From contig CABUJV010000007.1 of the NCBI GenBank assembly GCA_902492005.1, forward strand, positions 7,814-71,813: 64,000 nt of DNA, read 5' to 3'. The notes below the pieces were generated by a model. It searched no databases. It worked only from the letters and a program-made list of their open reading frames with translations, and was not told the DNA's origin. Source of the DNA: an uncultured Eubacteriales bacterium. Its GTDB lineage: Bacteria; Bacillota; Clostridia; Oscillospirales; Oscillospiraceae. Positions 52,176-61,802 of this stretch are shown here, one piece after another. A program made the position numbers and the translations under genes. Position 1 is the stretch's first letter. Every line of letters starts with the position of its first letter.

Positions 52176-52376
52176 ATGGCAGTCCCTAAGTCGAAAGTAT
52201 CCAAGCAGCGTCGGAACAAGCGCCGCAGCTCCGTGTGGAAGCTGGAGACCCCCGGTCTCAGCAAGTGCCCCAAGTGTGGTGCGTACCGCCTGCCCCATCG
52301 GCTCTGCAAGTCCTGCATGACTTACAATGGCCGCGAGTTCGGCAAGACCGAGGCCACTGAGGCCAAGGCCAACTAA
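52176..52376 (+). CDS. rpmF: 50S ribosomal protein L32
   Basis: A 66-residue large-subunit protein with a basic N-terminus (VPKSKVSKQRRNKRRS) and the zinc knuckle CPKCGAYRLPHRLCKSC of the C+ form. AAGGAGGTG lies upstream of ATG 52176. Too short for many gene callers but certain from family pattern and its place after yceD. The zinc-binding form implies that zinc starvation could favour an alternative copy elsewhere. Confidence 0.97.
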   Translation: MAVPKSKVSKQRRNKRRSSVWKLETPGLSKCPKCGAYRLPHRLCKSCMTYNGREFGKTEATEAKAN

Positions 52377-52391
52377 ATGCGCGAGAAAAGA

Positions 52392-52418
52392 AGAGGGGTT
52401 TATCCCCTCTTTCTTTTT
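52392..52418 (+). terminator. Rho-independent terminator of yceD-rpmF
   Basis: Stem AGAGGGG/CCCCTCT (52392-52398 with 52404-52410) followed by TTCTTTTT. Confidence 0.8.
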
Positions 52419-52461
52419 GCCCGGAAACGGGGTACAATAAAACGGAAAAGGAGGCGCGCCC

Positions 52462-53832
52462 ATGAGTCTGACCAAAATCCGGTCGGTAGACCCAGGCAGT
52501 CCGGCCCGGCGGGCGGGAGTGCGCAGCGGCGAGACCTTGACCGAAGTCAACGGCCACCCCATCGTGGACGTGCTGGACTATAAATTTTATACCTATGATC
52601 CCAAGCTGCTTCTGAAGCTGAAAGAGGAAAACGGCCGGGAACGCACCGTCCGGGTGCGAAAGATGGAAGGGGAAGACCTGGGCCTCAATTTTGAGACCTA
52701 TTTGATGGACCGGGCCCGCTCCTGTGCCAACCGCTGTATTTTCTGCTTTGTGGACCAGATGCCCCCCGGCATGCGCGAGACGCTCTATTTCAAGGACGAC
52801 GACGCCCGGCTGTCCTTCCTGATGGGCAACTATATCACATTGACCAATCTGTCCAGGCGGGAGCTCCAGCGGATCATGGACCTGCACATCAGTCCCGTCA
52901 ACATTTCCGTCCACGCCACGGACCCGGAGCTGCGGGCCAGGCTGCTGAAAAACCGCCGTGCGGGGGAGTGTCTGTCCATCATGGAGCAGTTTGCCCGGGC
53001 GGGGATCACGATGAACTGCCAAGTGGTCTCCTGTCCCGGCATCAACGACGGGCCCGCTCTGGACCGCACGCTGCGGGAGCTGGGCGGCCTCTATCCGGCA
53101 GTGAACAGCGTGGCCGTCGTACCGGTGGGGGTGACCCGCTTCCGGGAGGGCCTGTGCCCCATTGAGCCCTATACGGCGGCCCTGGCTGCCGAAGTGATCG
53201 GGCAGGTAGAGGGCTTTGCCGACGCCTTTCGAAGGGAACACGGCACGGCTCTGGCCTGGTGCTCGGACGAGTTTTACCTGATCGCGGGACGGGACCTGCC
53301 GGAAAAGGGTTATTACGAGGATCTGTCCCAGCTGGAGAACGGCGTTGGGATGCTGCGCCTGCTCCAGGGCCAGGCGGCGCTGGCCCTGGAGGATCTGGAG
53401 CCGGATGTGGCGCCATCGCCTTTTTCCATCGCCACCGGAATGTCCGCGGCACCCTTTTTGCAGGAAATCGTTGACAGAACCCGGGAAAAATGTGGTAATA
53501 TAAAAGGAATGGTTTATCCCATTCGCAACCGCTTTTTTGGGGAGACCATCACTGTATCGGGGCTGATCACGGGCCGAGACCTGATCGAGCAGCTCCGGGG
53601 GCGGGACTTGGGCGCGCGGCTGCTGCTGCCCGCCAATATGCTGCGCACGGGGGAGCAGGTCTTTCTGGACGACGTGACAGTGGAGCAGGTGGAGGCGGCG
53701 CTGGGGGTGCCGGTGATCCCGGTGGAGGCCGGCAGCGGCTTCGACCTGGTGGACGCCATCCTGGGACTGACGGCGGAGCTCCCAGCCTATTGTCTGCCGC
53801 CGGAGGCCGAGTATTACCGCTATAACCCGTGA
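52462..53832 (+). CDS. DUF512 family PDZ/radical-SAM-like protein
   Basis: A 456-residue protein common in Clostridia and usually encoded beside der. It begins with a PDZ-like domain (VDPGSPARRAGVRSGETL, residues 8-25), followed by a radical-SAM-type cysteine motif CANRCIFC (C-x3-C-x2-C) near residue 90. A TIM-barrel-like region with VNISVHATDPELR and the C-terminal DUF512 segment follow. The combination suggests an iron-sulfur enzyme of unknown substrate. GGAGGCGCGCCC precedes ATG 52462. It lies 22 bp before der, so the two are likely co-transcribed. Confidence 0.9.
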   Translation: MSLTKIRSVDPGSPARRAGVRSGETLTEVNGHPIVDVLDYKFYTYDPKLLLKLKEENGRERTVRVRKMEGEDLGLNFETYLMDRARSCANRCIFCFVDQMPPGMRETLYFKDDDARLSFLMGNYITLTNLSRRELQRIMDLHISPVNISVHATDPELRARLLKNRRAGECLSIMEQFARAGITMNCQVVSCPGINDGPALDRTLRELGGLYPAVNSVAVVPVGVTRFREGLCPIEPYTAALAAEVIGQVEGFADAFRREHGTALAWCSDEFYLIAGRDLPEKGYYEDLSQLENGVGMLRLLQGQAALALEDLEPDVAPSPFSIATGMSAAPFLQEIVDRTREKCGNIKGMVYPIRNRFFGETITVSGLITGRDLIEQLRGRDLGARLLLPANMLRTGEQVFLDDVTVEQVEAALGVPVIPVEAGSGFDLVDAILGLTAELPAYCLPPEAEYYRYNP

Positions 53833-53854
53833 CAACAGGAATGAGAGGGATAGA

Positions 53855-55180
53855 ATGAAGCCTTTGGTAGCGATCGTAGGCCGCCCCAACGTGGGCAAGT
53901 CCATGCTGTTCAATAAACTCTGCGGCCAGCGGCTGTCCATCGTGGAGGACACCCCGGGCGTTACCCGGGACCGGCTGTACGCCGAATGCGAGTGGTGCGG
54001 GCGCTCTTTCAACATCGTGGACACCGGCGGCATCGAGCCCTCGGCCGACACGGAGATTCTGAACTTCATGCGCAGACAGGCGGAGATTGCCATCCAGAAC
54101 GCCACGGTCATCGTGTTCCTCTGCGATATCAAGACGGGCTTGACCGCCTCCGACCAGGAGGTAGCCAATATGCTCCTGCGCTCCCGTAAGCCGGTGGTGC
54201 TGGCGGTGAACAAGATGGACCAGGTGGGTCCCACCAATCCGGATATCTACGAGTTCTATAATCTGGGCCTGGGGGACCCCATCCCGGTCTCAGCCGTCCA
54301 CGGACACGGTACCGGCGAGCTTCTGGACGCCTGCATCCAATACTTTCCTCCGGAGGAGGAGGAGCGGGAAGAGGACGACGTCATCAAGGTGGCGGTCATC
54401 GGCAAGCCGAACGTGGGGAAGTCCTCTCTGGTCAACCGCATCCTGGGGGAAGAGCGGGTCATCGTCAGCGATATGGCGGGCACCACCCGGGACGCGGTGG
54501 ACAGCTTTTTCGAAAACAAGCTGGGCAAGTATCTCTTTATCGACACCGCCGGGATGCGGAAGAAATCCAAGGTGGACGACCGGATCGAAAAGTTTTCGGT
54601 GCTCCGCGCCACCATGGCCATCGAACGGGCCGACGTGTGCCTCATCCTCATTGACGCCAGCGAGGGCGTGACCGAGCAGGACACCAAGGTGGCGGGACTG
54701 GCCCATGAGGCGGGCAAAGCTTGTATCATCGTGGTGAACAAGTGGGATGCGGTGGAGAAGGACGACAAGACCATGGACCGCATGCGGGAGGATGTCCGCC
54801 GGGGCCTGTCCTATATGACCTATGCCCCCATCGTGTTTATTTCGGCGTTGACCGGGCAGCGGGTGAGCCGCCTGTTCGAGCTCATCAACTATGTCAACGA
54901 TCAGGCCTCCATGCGCATCACCACGGGGATGCTCAACTCGGTGCTGGCCGACGCCACCGCACGGGTCCAGCCCCCCACCGATAAGGGCAAGCGGCTGAAG
55001 ATCCTGTATATGACCCAGGTGGGCATCAAGCCGCCCCACTTCGTCTGCTTCTGCAACGATGCCAAGCTCTTCCACTTCTCGTACCAGCGGTATCTGGAGA
55101 ACCAGATCCGAAATACCTTCGGCCTGGAGGGGACGCCGGTTCGGCTGACCATCCGGCAGAAGGGCGACAAGGAGGGGTAA
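53855..55180 (+). CDS. der: Ribosome assembly GTPase Der (EngA)
   Basis: An essential GTPase of 50S subunit assembly with two tandem G domains. The 441-residue protein has G1 motifs GRPNVGKSMLFN (residues 8-19) and GKPNVGKSSLVN (about 185-196), DTGG and DTAG switch motifs, NKMD and NKWD specificity motifs, and the C-terminal KH-like domain. The order and length are standard. It is followed by plsY 3 bp later. Confidence 0.98.
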   Translation: MKPLVAIVGRPNVGKSMLFNKLCGQRLSIVEDTPGVTRDRLYAECEWCGRSFNIVDTGGIEPSADTEILNFMRRQAEIAIQNATVIVFLCDIKTGLTASDQEVANMLLRSRKPVVLAVNKMDQVGPTNPDIYEFYNLGLGDPIPVSAVHGHGTGELLDACIQYFPPEEEEREEDDVIKVAVIGKPNVGKSSLVNRILGEERVIVSDMAGTTRDAVDSFFENKLGKYLFIDTAGMRKKSKVDDRIEKFSVLRATMAIERADVCLILIDASEGVTEQDTKVAGLAHEAGKACIIVVNKWDAVEKDDKTMDRMREDVRRGLSYMTYAPIVFISALTGQRVSRLFELINYVNDQASMRITTGMLNSVLADATARVQPPTDKGKRLKILYMTQVGIKPPHFVCFCNDAKLFHFSYQRYLENQIRNTFGLEGTPVRLTIRQKGDKEG

Positions 55181-55183
55181 GTC

Positions 55184-55885
55184 ATGGCTGGTATGGAACA
55201 GGAAATGCTCCGCTTCTTTTTCTCTGATATGGTCCTTCCGCTTCTGCTGGTGGCCTTTGCCGCCTACTTTTGCGGCTGCTTCAACGGGGCGGTCATCGTC
55301 TCAAAATATATCCTGCGGGACGATATCCGCACCCATGGCAGCGGCAACGCGGGCCTGACCAATTTTTTCCGCACCTTCGGCGGCCCGCTGACCTTTGTGG
55401 TCATCCTGACCGATGTGCTTAAGGCTGTTGTGGCCGTTTGGGTGGGTGTGCTGACGGTCCAGTATTGGGGCGGAGGTACAATATGGGCCCAAGAGGAGAT
55501 CGCCCTTGCGATTGCGAAATACTGGTCCGGCCTCTTCTGCCTGCTTGGCCACATGTTTCCCTGTATGTTTGGCTTCCGGGGCGGCAAGGGCATCCTCTCC
55601 GGCGGAACCATTGCCTTCCTGCTGGACTGGCGGCTGGCTCTGCTGGCCTGGGGCGGCTTTTTGCTGCTGGCCCTGCTGACCCGCTATGTCTCACTGGGCT
55701 CCATCTATGCCGCCGCGTCTTTTCCGGCGGGGACCTGGCTGTTCGTCAGCCATGACCGGCTCATCATGCTCCTGGCGTTCATCATCACGGCGCTGATCCT
55801 CTGGAAGCACCGGGCCAACTTTATGCGTCTGATCCATGGAAAAGAATCCAAACTCACCTTTCACAGAAAAAAAGAGGGGGTATAA
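55184..55885 (+). CDS. plsY: Acyl-phosphate:glycerol-3-phosphate acyltransferase
   Basis: The membrane enzyme that adds the first acyl chain to glycerol-3-phosphate, using acyl phosphate made by PlsX. The 233-residue protein has five or six helices and the family motifs HGSGNAGLTNFFRTFGG, LLGHMFPCMFGFRGGKGI and RYVSLGSIYAAASFP. The gene order plsY-gpsA supplies and consumes glycerol-3-phosphate in one unit. The N-terminal extension before the first helix is longer than usual. Confidence 0.94.
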   Translation: MAGMEQEMLRFFFSDMVLPLLLVAFAAYFCGCFNGAVIVSKYILRDDIRTHGSGNAGLTNFFRTFGGPLTFVVILTDVLKAVVAVWVGVLTVQYWGGGTIWAQEEIALAIAKYWSGLFCLLGHMFPCMFGFRGGKGILSGGTIAFLLDWRLALLAWGGFLLLALLTRYVSLGSIYAAASFPAGTWLFVSHDRLIMLLAFIITALILWKHRANFMRLIHGKESKLTFHRKKEGV

Positions 55886-55888
55886 CCA

Positions 55889-56890
55889 ATGAAGGTATCG
55901 GTCATCGGCTCCGGTGGCTGGGGCACGGCCCTGGCGCTTCTCCTGCTGGAAAATGGAAACGACGTCGCCCTGTGGTCCTACAGCGAGGAGGAGTCCCGGG
56001 TTCTGCGGGAGAAGCGGGAGAATCCGGTGCTCAAGGGAGTGCCCCTGCCCGAGGCGCTCCGCCTGACCACCGATCTGGCCTGCGTCCGGGGCTGCCAGGT
56101 GGTGGTCATGGCTACGCCCTCCTTTGCCGTGCGGAGCACCGCCCATCAGTTGGCGTCCTACCTGGAGCCCGGCGCCGTCCTGGTCTCGGTCTCCAAGGGC
56201 ATTGAGAAGGATACCTCCCTGTGCCTGACTCAGGTGATTGCCCAGGAGGTGGGGGAGCGCTATCCAGTGGTAGCCCTGTCCGGGCCCTCTCATGCCGAGG
56301 AGGTGGGACGGCGGGTCCCCACCGCCGTGGTCTCCGCATCGGAGGACCGGGCGGCGGCGGAGCTGGTCCAGGACCTTTTTATGAACGAACGGTTCCGGGT
56401 CTATGCGTCCGACGACGTGATTGGCGTGGAGCTGGGCGCGGCGCTGAAAAACGTCATCGCCCTGTGCGCCGGCTGCTGCGACGGCATGGGCTGCGGCGAC
56501 AACACCAAGGCCGCGCTGATGACCCGGGGTCTGACCGAAATTGCACGGCTGGTCGTGGCTATGGGCGGCCGAAAGGAGACGGTGGCCGGGCTGGCCGGCG
56601 TGGGCGATCTGATCGTTACCTGCACTTCCATGCACTCCAGGAATCGGCGTGCGGGCATCCTCATCGGTCAGGGCACCCCGCCCGAGCAGGCCGTTCAGGA
56701 GATCGGCATGGTGGTAGAGGGCTACTATGCCGCTGTGACGGCCACGACACTGGCCAATAAGCTGGGGGTGGAGATGCCCATTGCCCAGGCCGCCTATGAG
56801 GTGCTGTACGAGGGCCGGGACGCCCATCTGGTGCTCACAGAGCTGATGACCCGGGAAAAAAAGCACGAGCTGGAGGACAGCTGGGTGTAG
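55889..56890 (+). CDS. gpsA: Glycerol-3-phosphate dehydrogenase (NAD(P)+)
   Basis: Makes sn-glycerol-3-phosphate from dihydroxyacetone phosphate, the backbone for phospholipids. The 333-residue protein has the Rossmann motif VIGSGGWGTALALLL (residues 4-18), SKGIEK, the catalytic Lys in GAALKNVIALCAG, and NTKAALMTRGLTEIA. GGVGDLIVTCTSMHSRNRR-like sequence (LAGVGDLIVTC) completes the substrate site. It closes the der-plsY-gpsA unit. Confidence 0.97.
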   Translation: MKVSVIGSGGWGTALALLLLENGNDVALWSYSEEESRVLREKRENPVLKGVPLPEALRLTTDLACVRGCQVVVMATPSFAVRSTAHQLASYLEPGAVLVSVSKGIEKDTSLCLTQVIAQEVGERYPVVALSGPSHAEEVGRRVPTAVVSASEDRAAAELVQDLFMNERFRVYASDDVIGVELGAALKNVIALCAGCCDGMGCGDNTKAALMTRGLTEIARLVVAMGGRKETVAGLAGVGDLIVTCTSMHSRNRRAGILIGQGTPPEQAVQEIGMVVEGYYAAVTATTLANKLGVEMPIAQAAYEVLYEGRDAHLVLTELMTREKKHELEDSWV

Positions 56891-56894
56891 CAGC

Positions 56895-56940
56895 ATCAAA
56901 AAAACGGGTGCTTCAAATGTCGAAGTCCCCGTTTTTTGAT
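56895..56940 (+). terminator. Terminator after gpsA
   Basis: ATCAAAAAAACGGG with CTTC pairs with GAAG and CCCCGTTTTTTGAT (56895-56940), an imperfect but long hairpin that ends in a T run. Normal chromosomal composition stops here. Confidence 0.75.
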
Positions 56941-57195
56941 ACTGAAAACCACTGGCATGAGACAGAAACTGGAAGCTTCTGTCTGTAGCTTCAAAAGTGC
57001 TCTCGAGCCACCATTTGTCTATTTCACAGAGACATTAGCTATTATAATATTTTTTCCTTAAATGATAGTTTCCATTATGGAAAAAACGAACAAAAGCTCT
57101 TGTGATGGAAAGAAATATGTGGTAACGTACAAGTGGAGTTAAGCCCATCCCAATACAAACACCAAAATAGGGAGGAGAATTGTATTAGCAACGTT
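56941..57195. other. AT-rich segment without genes
   Basis: No frame with coding character is visible. The composition is much more AT-rich than everything to the left. A TATTATAAT box near 57050 has no well-spaced -35. Confidence 0.5.
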
Positions 57196-57353
57196 ATGTC
57201 AAGCTACAGAATGAAAAAGGAGGAATTAGTGTGAAAGAAGTTATCCGGGCAGGCCCTGAAAAAAGGACGTACAGAGCCAGCCCTGTCAACCAAAAAGTTT
57301 TCAGGGCAAAAGAGCTAGAGCGAGAAAAATTGAGGCAGAATCAAGTACAGTAA
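57196..57353 (+). CDS. Two overlapping mini-ORFs beside the IS110 remnant
   Basis: A 12-codon frame (57196-57234, ending MKKEELV) overlaps a 40-codon frame (GTG 57231 to TAA 57353) by GTGA, the usual sign of coupling. AAGGAGG lies 8 nt before GTG 57231. The second peptide starts KEVIRAGPEKRTYRASP, a little like the N-termini of large serine recombinases, then runs into antisense of the transposase end. The likely reading is the truncated 5' end of a gene cut by the element; it may equally be chance. Confidence 0.3.
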
Positions 57354-58477
57354 GGCCCTGTGCTTCAAGAAAGTGAATAGCCTGCTTCACAGCCTTGGCA
57401 AGTTGCTTCTTCTTTAGGCGCTCCGGCATATCGACTTAATAGAGGCCAGCCGGGTTCCAGATTTCCCCGGTGGAGAGCATGCAGAAGATCGCGGTGAGGA
57501 TCATCCTCGCAATGGCAATAATGGCTCGCTTTTTGCCCCGGCGCTTGGCGATTCGCTCATATTTTAGAGCGTAGTAAGGAGAAGATTTGTTCTTTACGGC
57601 AGCGTGTGCGACCTGCACTAACGCTGGTTTGAGATAGACTCAGGCATGTGAAATGCGGACAGATTTCTTCTTGCCAGCGGACTCGTTGTTGCCAGGGGTC
57701 AAGCCGGCCCAACAGTACAGACGTTTGGAAGAGCCGAACTGGGCTATATCGATGCCAATCTCGGAGAGAATGGTAATGGCGCTGCTGCGGTCGACGCCTG
57801 GAACGGTGCGCAGAAAAGTAATAGTGCCCTCACATTTTTGAACCATACCTTCCACCCGTTTTACCAGCCGTCGATATAGTAAAGATGGTCGAAGACAATC
57901 CCAATGCGGATTTTCTGCTCAAGAGAAATTTCATAACCTTCCACAGCATCCAAACAGTTGCCGCCTTTTTCTTGAGAGAACGCTGCAAAAGGGAAACGCA
58001 GTGCTGGGGCGTCAAATTCCACATCAGATGTAAGGTAGTCTGTAATGGCAGATGCAGACTTGCCAAACATATCGGACACGACGAAATCCAACGCTACATT
58101 GCAGACGGTGAAGGCGCTCTCTTCATGGAGATAAGCTTGCAGCGGTAGCGGGTTAGTTCCCGAAGGATGCCTTTGACAGCTTTGACCCATTTGGGATTGG
58201 CGATAACTACGCGGATGCTCCGTTTCTCCAAGATGTCGAATGCCCTGGCCCAATATTTCCCAGTAGATTCTATGCAGATATCCAGAGAGCTATTCTCATG
58301 GAGCCAACCAGCAAAGCGATTTAGATCGGAGTTGAAAGTGGAGAAGCGTTTCTTCTGGTAGTTTGGCTGTAAGCTACTCTGCGGCGTTTTAATGATTGTC
58401 GCAACCAGAAACGATTTGTGGACGTCTACCCCACAACAGGTCGAAAATACAACTTCCAAATCAACAGCCTCCCTCAC
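57340..58477 (-). pseudogene. Inactivated IS110-family transposase
   Basis: Read on the minus strand from 58477, the N-terminal RuvC-like domain shows CGVDVHKSFLVATI and ESTGKYWA. After VKAVKG (near 58165) the sequence jumps to RELTRYRCKLISMK, so the usual TDKKDA segment with the last catalytic acids is deleted. Further frameshifts follow near 58100, 57950 and 57870. The C-terminal transposase_20 domain is clear: RTVPGVDRSSAITILSEIG, FGSSKRLYCWAGLTPGNNES and KRRGKKRAIIAIARMIL. A stop between NPAGLY and VDMPERLKKK adds another lesion. The element cannot code for an active enzyme. Confidence 0.9.
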
Positions 58478-58492
58478 AATAGAATTTGTGAG
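58473..58492. repeat. Inverted repeat at the transposase start
   Basis: CTCACAA (58473-58479) and TTGTGAG (58486-58492) form a 7-bp palindrome around the first codons and leader of the IS110 transposase; possible structure of the element's noncoding end or a chance hairpin. Confidence 0.5.
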
Positions 58493-58751
58493 AAGGAAGC
58501 AGTGACTGAACCACCAGGCAATTAACAGACGTTAATACAATCCTTAGTGTACGGGCTCGAAACGCCACTTATTTGTGCTTGAAAAGGTGGTTCTAACACT
58601 GATTTGAATACTGTTTTAAGCCCTGGAAGCAGTCTACGACTCCTCCTACCGTGCGTTGTAGTGTGCTTCCTCCTCAATCTAATTTTACAAGAAAGGCGAC
58701 CGTTTGTCTGCTCTCTTTCATCCCTGTTGTGCCGAGAGCAACGCGGTCGGC

Positions 58752-61700
58752 ATGGTGATTAGAATGAAAAGGGCATATGGGCGTTTATTAAAACAGCTAT
58801 TAGCGACGACTTTGACTTTCTCACTAATCCTTCAAAATACAGCTTTGGCAATGGCAAGTTTTATAGATACTGATGAGCACACTCATCCAGGTGCAACCTT
58901 TGGTATGGCAGACGTAGCCGAAGATACCTATCAGGTTGAAAGTGAAGAGAATCATCCTGCAATGAGAACAATAGATGAGCTTAAGCAGCTTGATGCCGTT
59001 CGACTGGATCAAAATGGGAAAGTGGTTGCGGTCTATACAGGGCCGGGGTCTGAAATTACAGATGACGAAGTGAGTTTCCTTTTTGCGAGCGATTATCCGG
59101 CATCAGTGTCCCACAGAGCGAACAGCGGCGAAGTCATTGTGGACCCCTCAATGGAGGAACTCAATATCTCTGATGATGAGGTCGCTTTTGCCATAGAACT
59201 TCATGGAAGTCAAATGGTATTTCAGAGAGAGATTAACGCTCTGTTACGTGCAAAAAAGAATACAGATCTTGATGACACTACAGTAGCGAATCTCGTAACG
59301 CTAATTTGTAGCGGATACACATATAGCCAAGCATATGCGGCCAACATTTCGGCTGATGTGCTTGGCTATACGCTTGAGGAGATTTGTAGTGCAAAAATAG
59401 AGGCATTAACGGATACGAGAACTATCGATGAGTATGATGTTGAGACTATGAGTTCTAATGTGCAACTTGCAACGCGATTAGGTCTTCCGGCCGCCATTTT
59501 GGATGATTATATAGAATTGAACGGAAAGATATCGGAAGAAGATATCTACGCAGAGTATCGGGTTGCTCGGGCAGAAAAGCTGAGTGTGGAGCAAAGTCGT
59601 GAGGAGATAATGGAATTACCGATTAGCGAGCTGGAGAAGCCTATAGACAGTGCGTCTGATGAAGAGGTGACTTTCAATGGGACAGAAGGATCAGTTGCAC
59701 AAAATAGTACACTGTATCCGGAAGAAGAGGCGCAGGAAGAGCTCGGTCAAGAAGCTGAAATGACAGAAGAGACCACGGAAGAAATTTTGGAACCTGAAGA
59801 GTCTACTGCTCCAAATGAAGTTATGCAAACAGAGGCTTCCATTATGGAAGACGATAACGAAAATATCGAACATATACCGGTGGATATGAGTAGCACGTCA
59901 GATACACACAGTGGTGATGACATGGACGATATAGAAACGAATGCAGATGAAGAGTTATATCCGGAAAACAAAGTAATTACAGATGAGGAGGTGGCCAATC
60001 CAGTGGGAAGACTGGAAGAAAATGAGGTGGTTGAAAATAACGAATGGCTCGAATTGACAGCCGGTATGAGCGTACAATCGGGAGACGGCATTCCATATAC
60101 ACCGGAACAGGTTTTGGATGATCCGTTTGCATACAAAAGCGTTGGTCAAATTGATGCGAATCTATTAAGCGGGAATTTCATTTTCACTGAAACAGATCTC
60201 TCCATACCAGGCGTCAACGGCCTCGACTTAAATATTGTGCGGCAATACGATTATTCTAGTTCCGGAGCACACTACCCTGCAGGAAATTACAATGACGCAT
60301 ATGATAACCAGAATACAATAGGATTAGAAGTTGAGGGATATGTTGCGACTATAACCGGAACATATTATCAGCTCGTTTCCAATTTAGCCAATTATACATA
60401 CATAGGAACCGGGCAAAAGATGCCAGCATATATAGCGTCAAATGTGATGATTTACCAGCAGGGAAGCTCAATACAGCCGATTCCGAGCGTATATAAAGGT
60501 TCCGAGTACGATGACGCTGTTTATTTTAGATCCTATATCGACCAAGTACATGTCGGCGGCTGGGTATTCGGAGTGCGAGATCGCAGCGGAGACCTGTATG
60601 CAATGCGGTTACGTCCCGTCCTGGTCGAAGCAGGTGCGTTTGAGGATGCCTATGAAAATATACCATACGACTATGATTACACGGTCAATGAATTTGGATT
60701 GGGGCATGGGTGGAGGTTGGGCTTTTCTGCGATTGAAAATTATTTCTCCGGATTCAATAATCCGATAAAGCAGCGACTGATTACATCAGACGGGCGTAAA
60801 TACAATATTTTTTTCACAAGCACGGTTGGAGATTCGAACCTGGAGGAATACACCCTAACTGATATCCGCCTTGAAAATACAGGAAACGGTTATCCAGGGG
60901 CAGCCTACACATTATTCCACAGTGATGGAAAAAAGGAGTATTTTGACGCAAAAGGACGCAACATCGCAATTGTTGATCGGTTTGGCAATGAAATAACGTT
61001 AGAATATACATTTGCAGATACCAACCAAAGGATAGTGTCCCAGATAAGAATAGTAGATACCCTGAATAACATTGTCATTTATAAAAATGAAAATATCGAT
61101 CCAGATGTTGTTCTCCGAGTCCCGGGGCTGTCAAAGGTACGGGGCCGCTATAACAGCAAGTGGACTTTGTCACTGAATAACAATGTTATACGTACTTATT
61201 ATTCCTATACAAATACGACAGCTGCGCAGGGATTGCGGGCCCGTCTGTTGCAGGTAGTAGACAATGAACTGTCCGAGCACGCTGTTTATCAGGGTTCTGT
61301 TTCCAGGTTTTCATTTAATTGCTATGCTACATCCCCTGCGACTAATGATGCCGTTGGGGTTAGGGGCTTTTTTTCCTCGGTAACTTATCCATCGGGTCTG
61401 ACCGTTGAGGCAAATGCATCGGGATATGCCATGAACCAGAGGAATGTAGTATTAGGATATGCCGGATATATGGGGCATTCACGTGTCTCTGGAATTGGCT
61501 ACTATAATGAGACACCTGATGAGGACATGTTTTATACAAAGCGTGTGCAGTATACTGTTCCAGACTTGACTGGCTACTATGAATATATAGCGCCAAACAG
61601 CGATACGATTACAAAAGAAGAGGTCCATCATATACATCAGATTACGGAAGGAACAAATGATGGAAGTCGCTACGCATGGATTGATAGAACAACCGAGTAC

Positions 61701-61802
61701 ACTTTTGATTCAGATGGAAAGTTAATAAAAAAAAGAAGTAAAGCCTCATATGAATGCACAGGAGGAATCTGTCTCATCACCAGAAGATTTTGCTCTAACT
61801 AG
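58752..61802 (+). CDS. RHS/YD-repeat wall-associated protein, N-terminal part (frame ends after an A8 run)
   Basis: A secreted giant-protein N-terminus of about 1015 residues. A signal peptide is clear after MKRAYGRLLKQLL (ATG 58764; ATG 58752 and TTG 58704 are alternative starts). Residues about 30-290 are a helical, acidic region; about 300-440 is an extreme Glu/Asp/Thr-rich linker. Then the RHS entry signature LLSGNFIFTETDLSIPGVNG and LDLNIVRQYDYSS appears, followed by beta-rich shell sequence with GLGHGWRLGFSAIEN and FHSDGKKEYFDAKGR. The frame is lost after DGKLIKK: an A8 run at 61727-61734 shifts it to a stop at 61800. The next frame continues the protein. Composition is AT-rich. Confidence 0.85.
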   Translation: MVIRMKRAYGRLLKQLLATTLTFSLILQNTALAMASFIDTDEHTHPGATFGMADVAEDTYQVESEENHPAMRTIDELKQLDAVRLDQNGKVVAVYTGPGSEITDDEVSFLFASDYPASVSHRANSGEVIVDPSMEELNISDDEVAFAIELHGSQMVFQREINALLRAKKNTDLDDTTVANLVTLICSGYTYSQAYAANISADVLGYTLEEICSAKIEALTDTRTIDEYDVETMSSNVQLATRLGLPAAILDDYIELNGKISEEDIYAEYRVARAEKLSVEQSREEIMELPISELEKPIDSASDEEVTFNGTEGSVAQNSTLYPEEEAQEELGQEAEMTEETTEEILEPEESTAPNEVMQTEASIMEDDNENIEHIPVDMSSTSDTHSGDDMDDIETNADEELYPENKVITDEEVANPVGRLEENEVVENNEWLELTAGMSVQSGDGIPYTPEQVLDDPFAYKSVGQIDANLLSGNFIFTETDLSIPGVNGLDLNIVRQYDYSSSGAHYPAGNYNDAYDNQNTIGLEVEGYVATITGTYYQLVSNLANYTYIGTGQKMPAYIASNVMIYQQGSSIQPIPSVYKGSEYDDAVYFRSYIDQVHVGGWVFGVRDRSGDLYAMRLRPVLVEAGAFEDAYENIPYDYDYTVNEFGLGHGWRLGFSAIENYFSGFNNPIKQRLITSDGRKYNIFFTSTVGDSNLEEYTLTDIRLENTGNGYPGAAYTLFHSDGKKEYFDAKGRNIAIVDRFGNEITLEYTFADTNQRIVSQIRIVDTLNNIVIYKNENIDPDVVLRVPGLSKVRGRYNSKWTLSLNNNVIRTYYSYTNTTAAQGLRARLLQVVDNELSEHAVYQGSVSRFSFNCYATSPATNDAVGVRGFFSSVTYPSGLTVEANASGYAMNQRNVVLGYAGYMGHSRVSGIGYYNETPDEDMFYTKRVQYTVPDLTGYYEYIAPNSDTITKEEVHHIHQITEGTNDGSRYAWIDRTTEYTFDSDGKLIKKRSKASYECTGGICLITRRFCSN
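61727..61734 (+). repeat. A8 homopolymer at the frame junction of the RHS gene
   Basis: Eight consecutive A. With seven A the upstream frame would read KLIKKEVKPHMNAQEE and join the downstream open frame without any stop. This is the exact point where the two halves separate. Confidence 0.9.

Larger units (their letters stand above)
57340..58700 (-). mobile_element. IS110-family insertion sequence remnant (borders approximate)
   Basis: The decayed transposase plus the noncoding stretch on its upstream side. In the IS110 group the noncoding end upstream of the recombinase gene encodes the bridge RNA, so 58478-58700 could hold its relic. Exact ends are not visible because this family lacks clear terminal inverted repeats. 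Confidence 0.55.
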
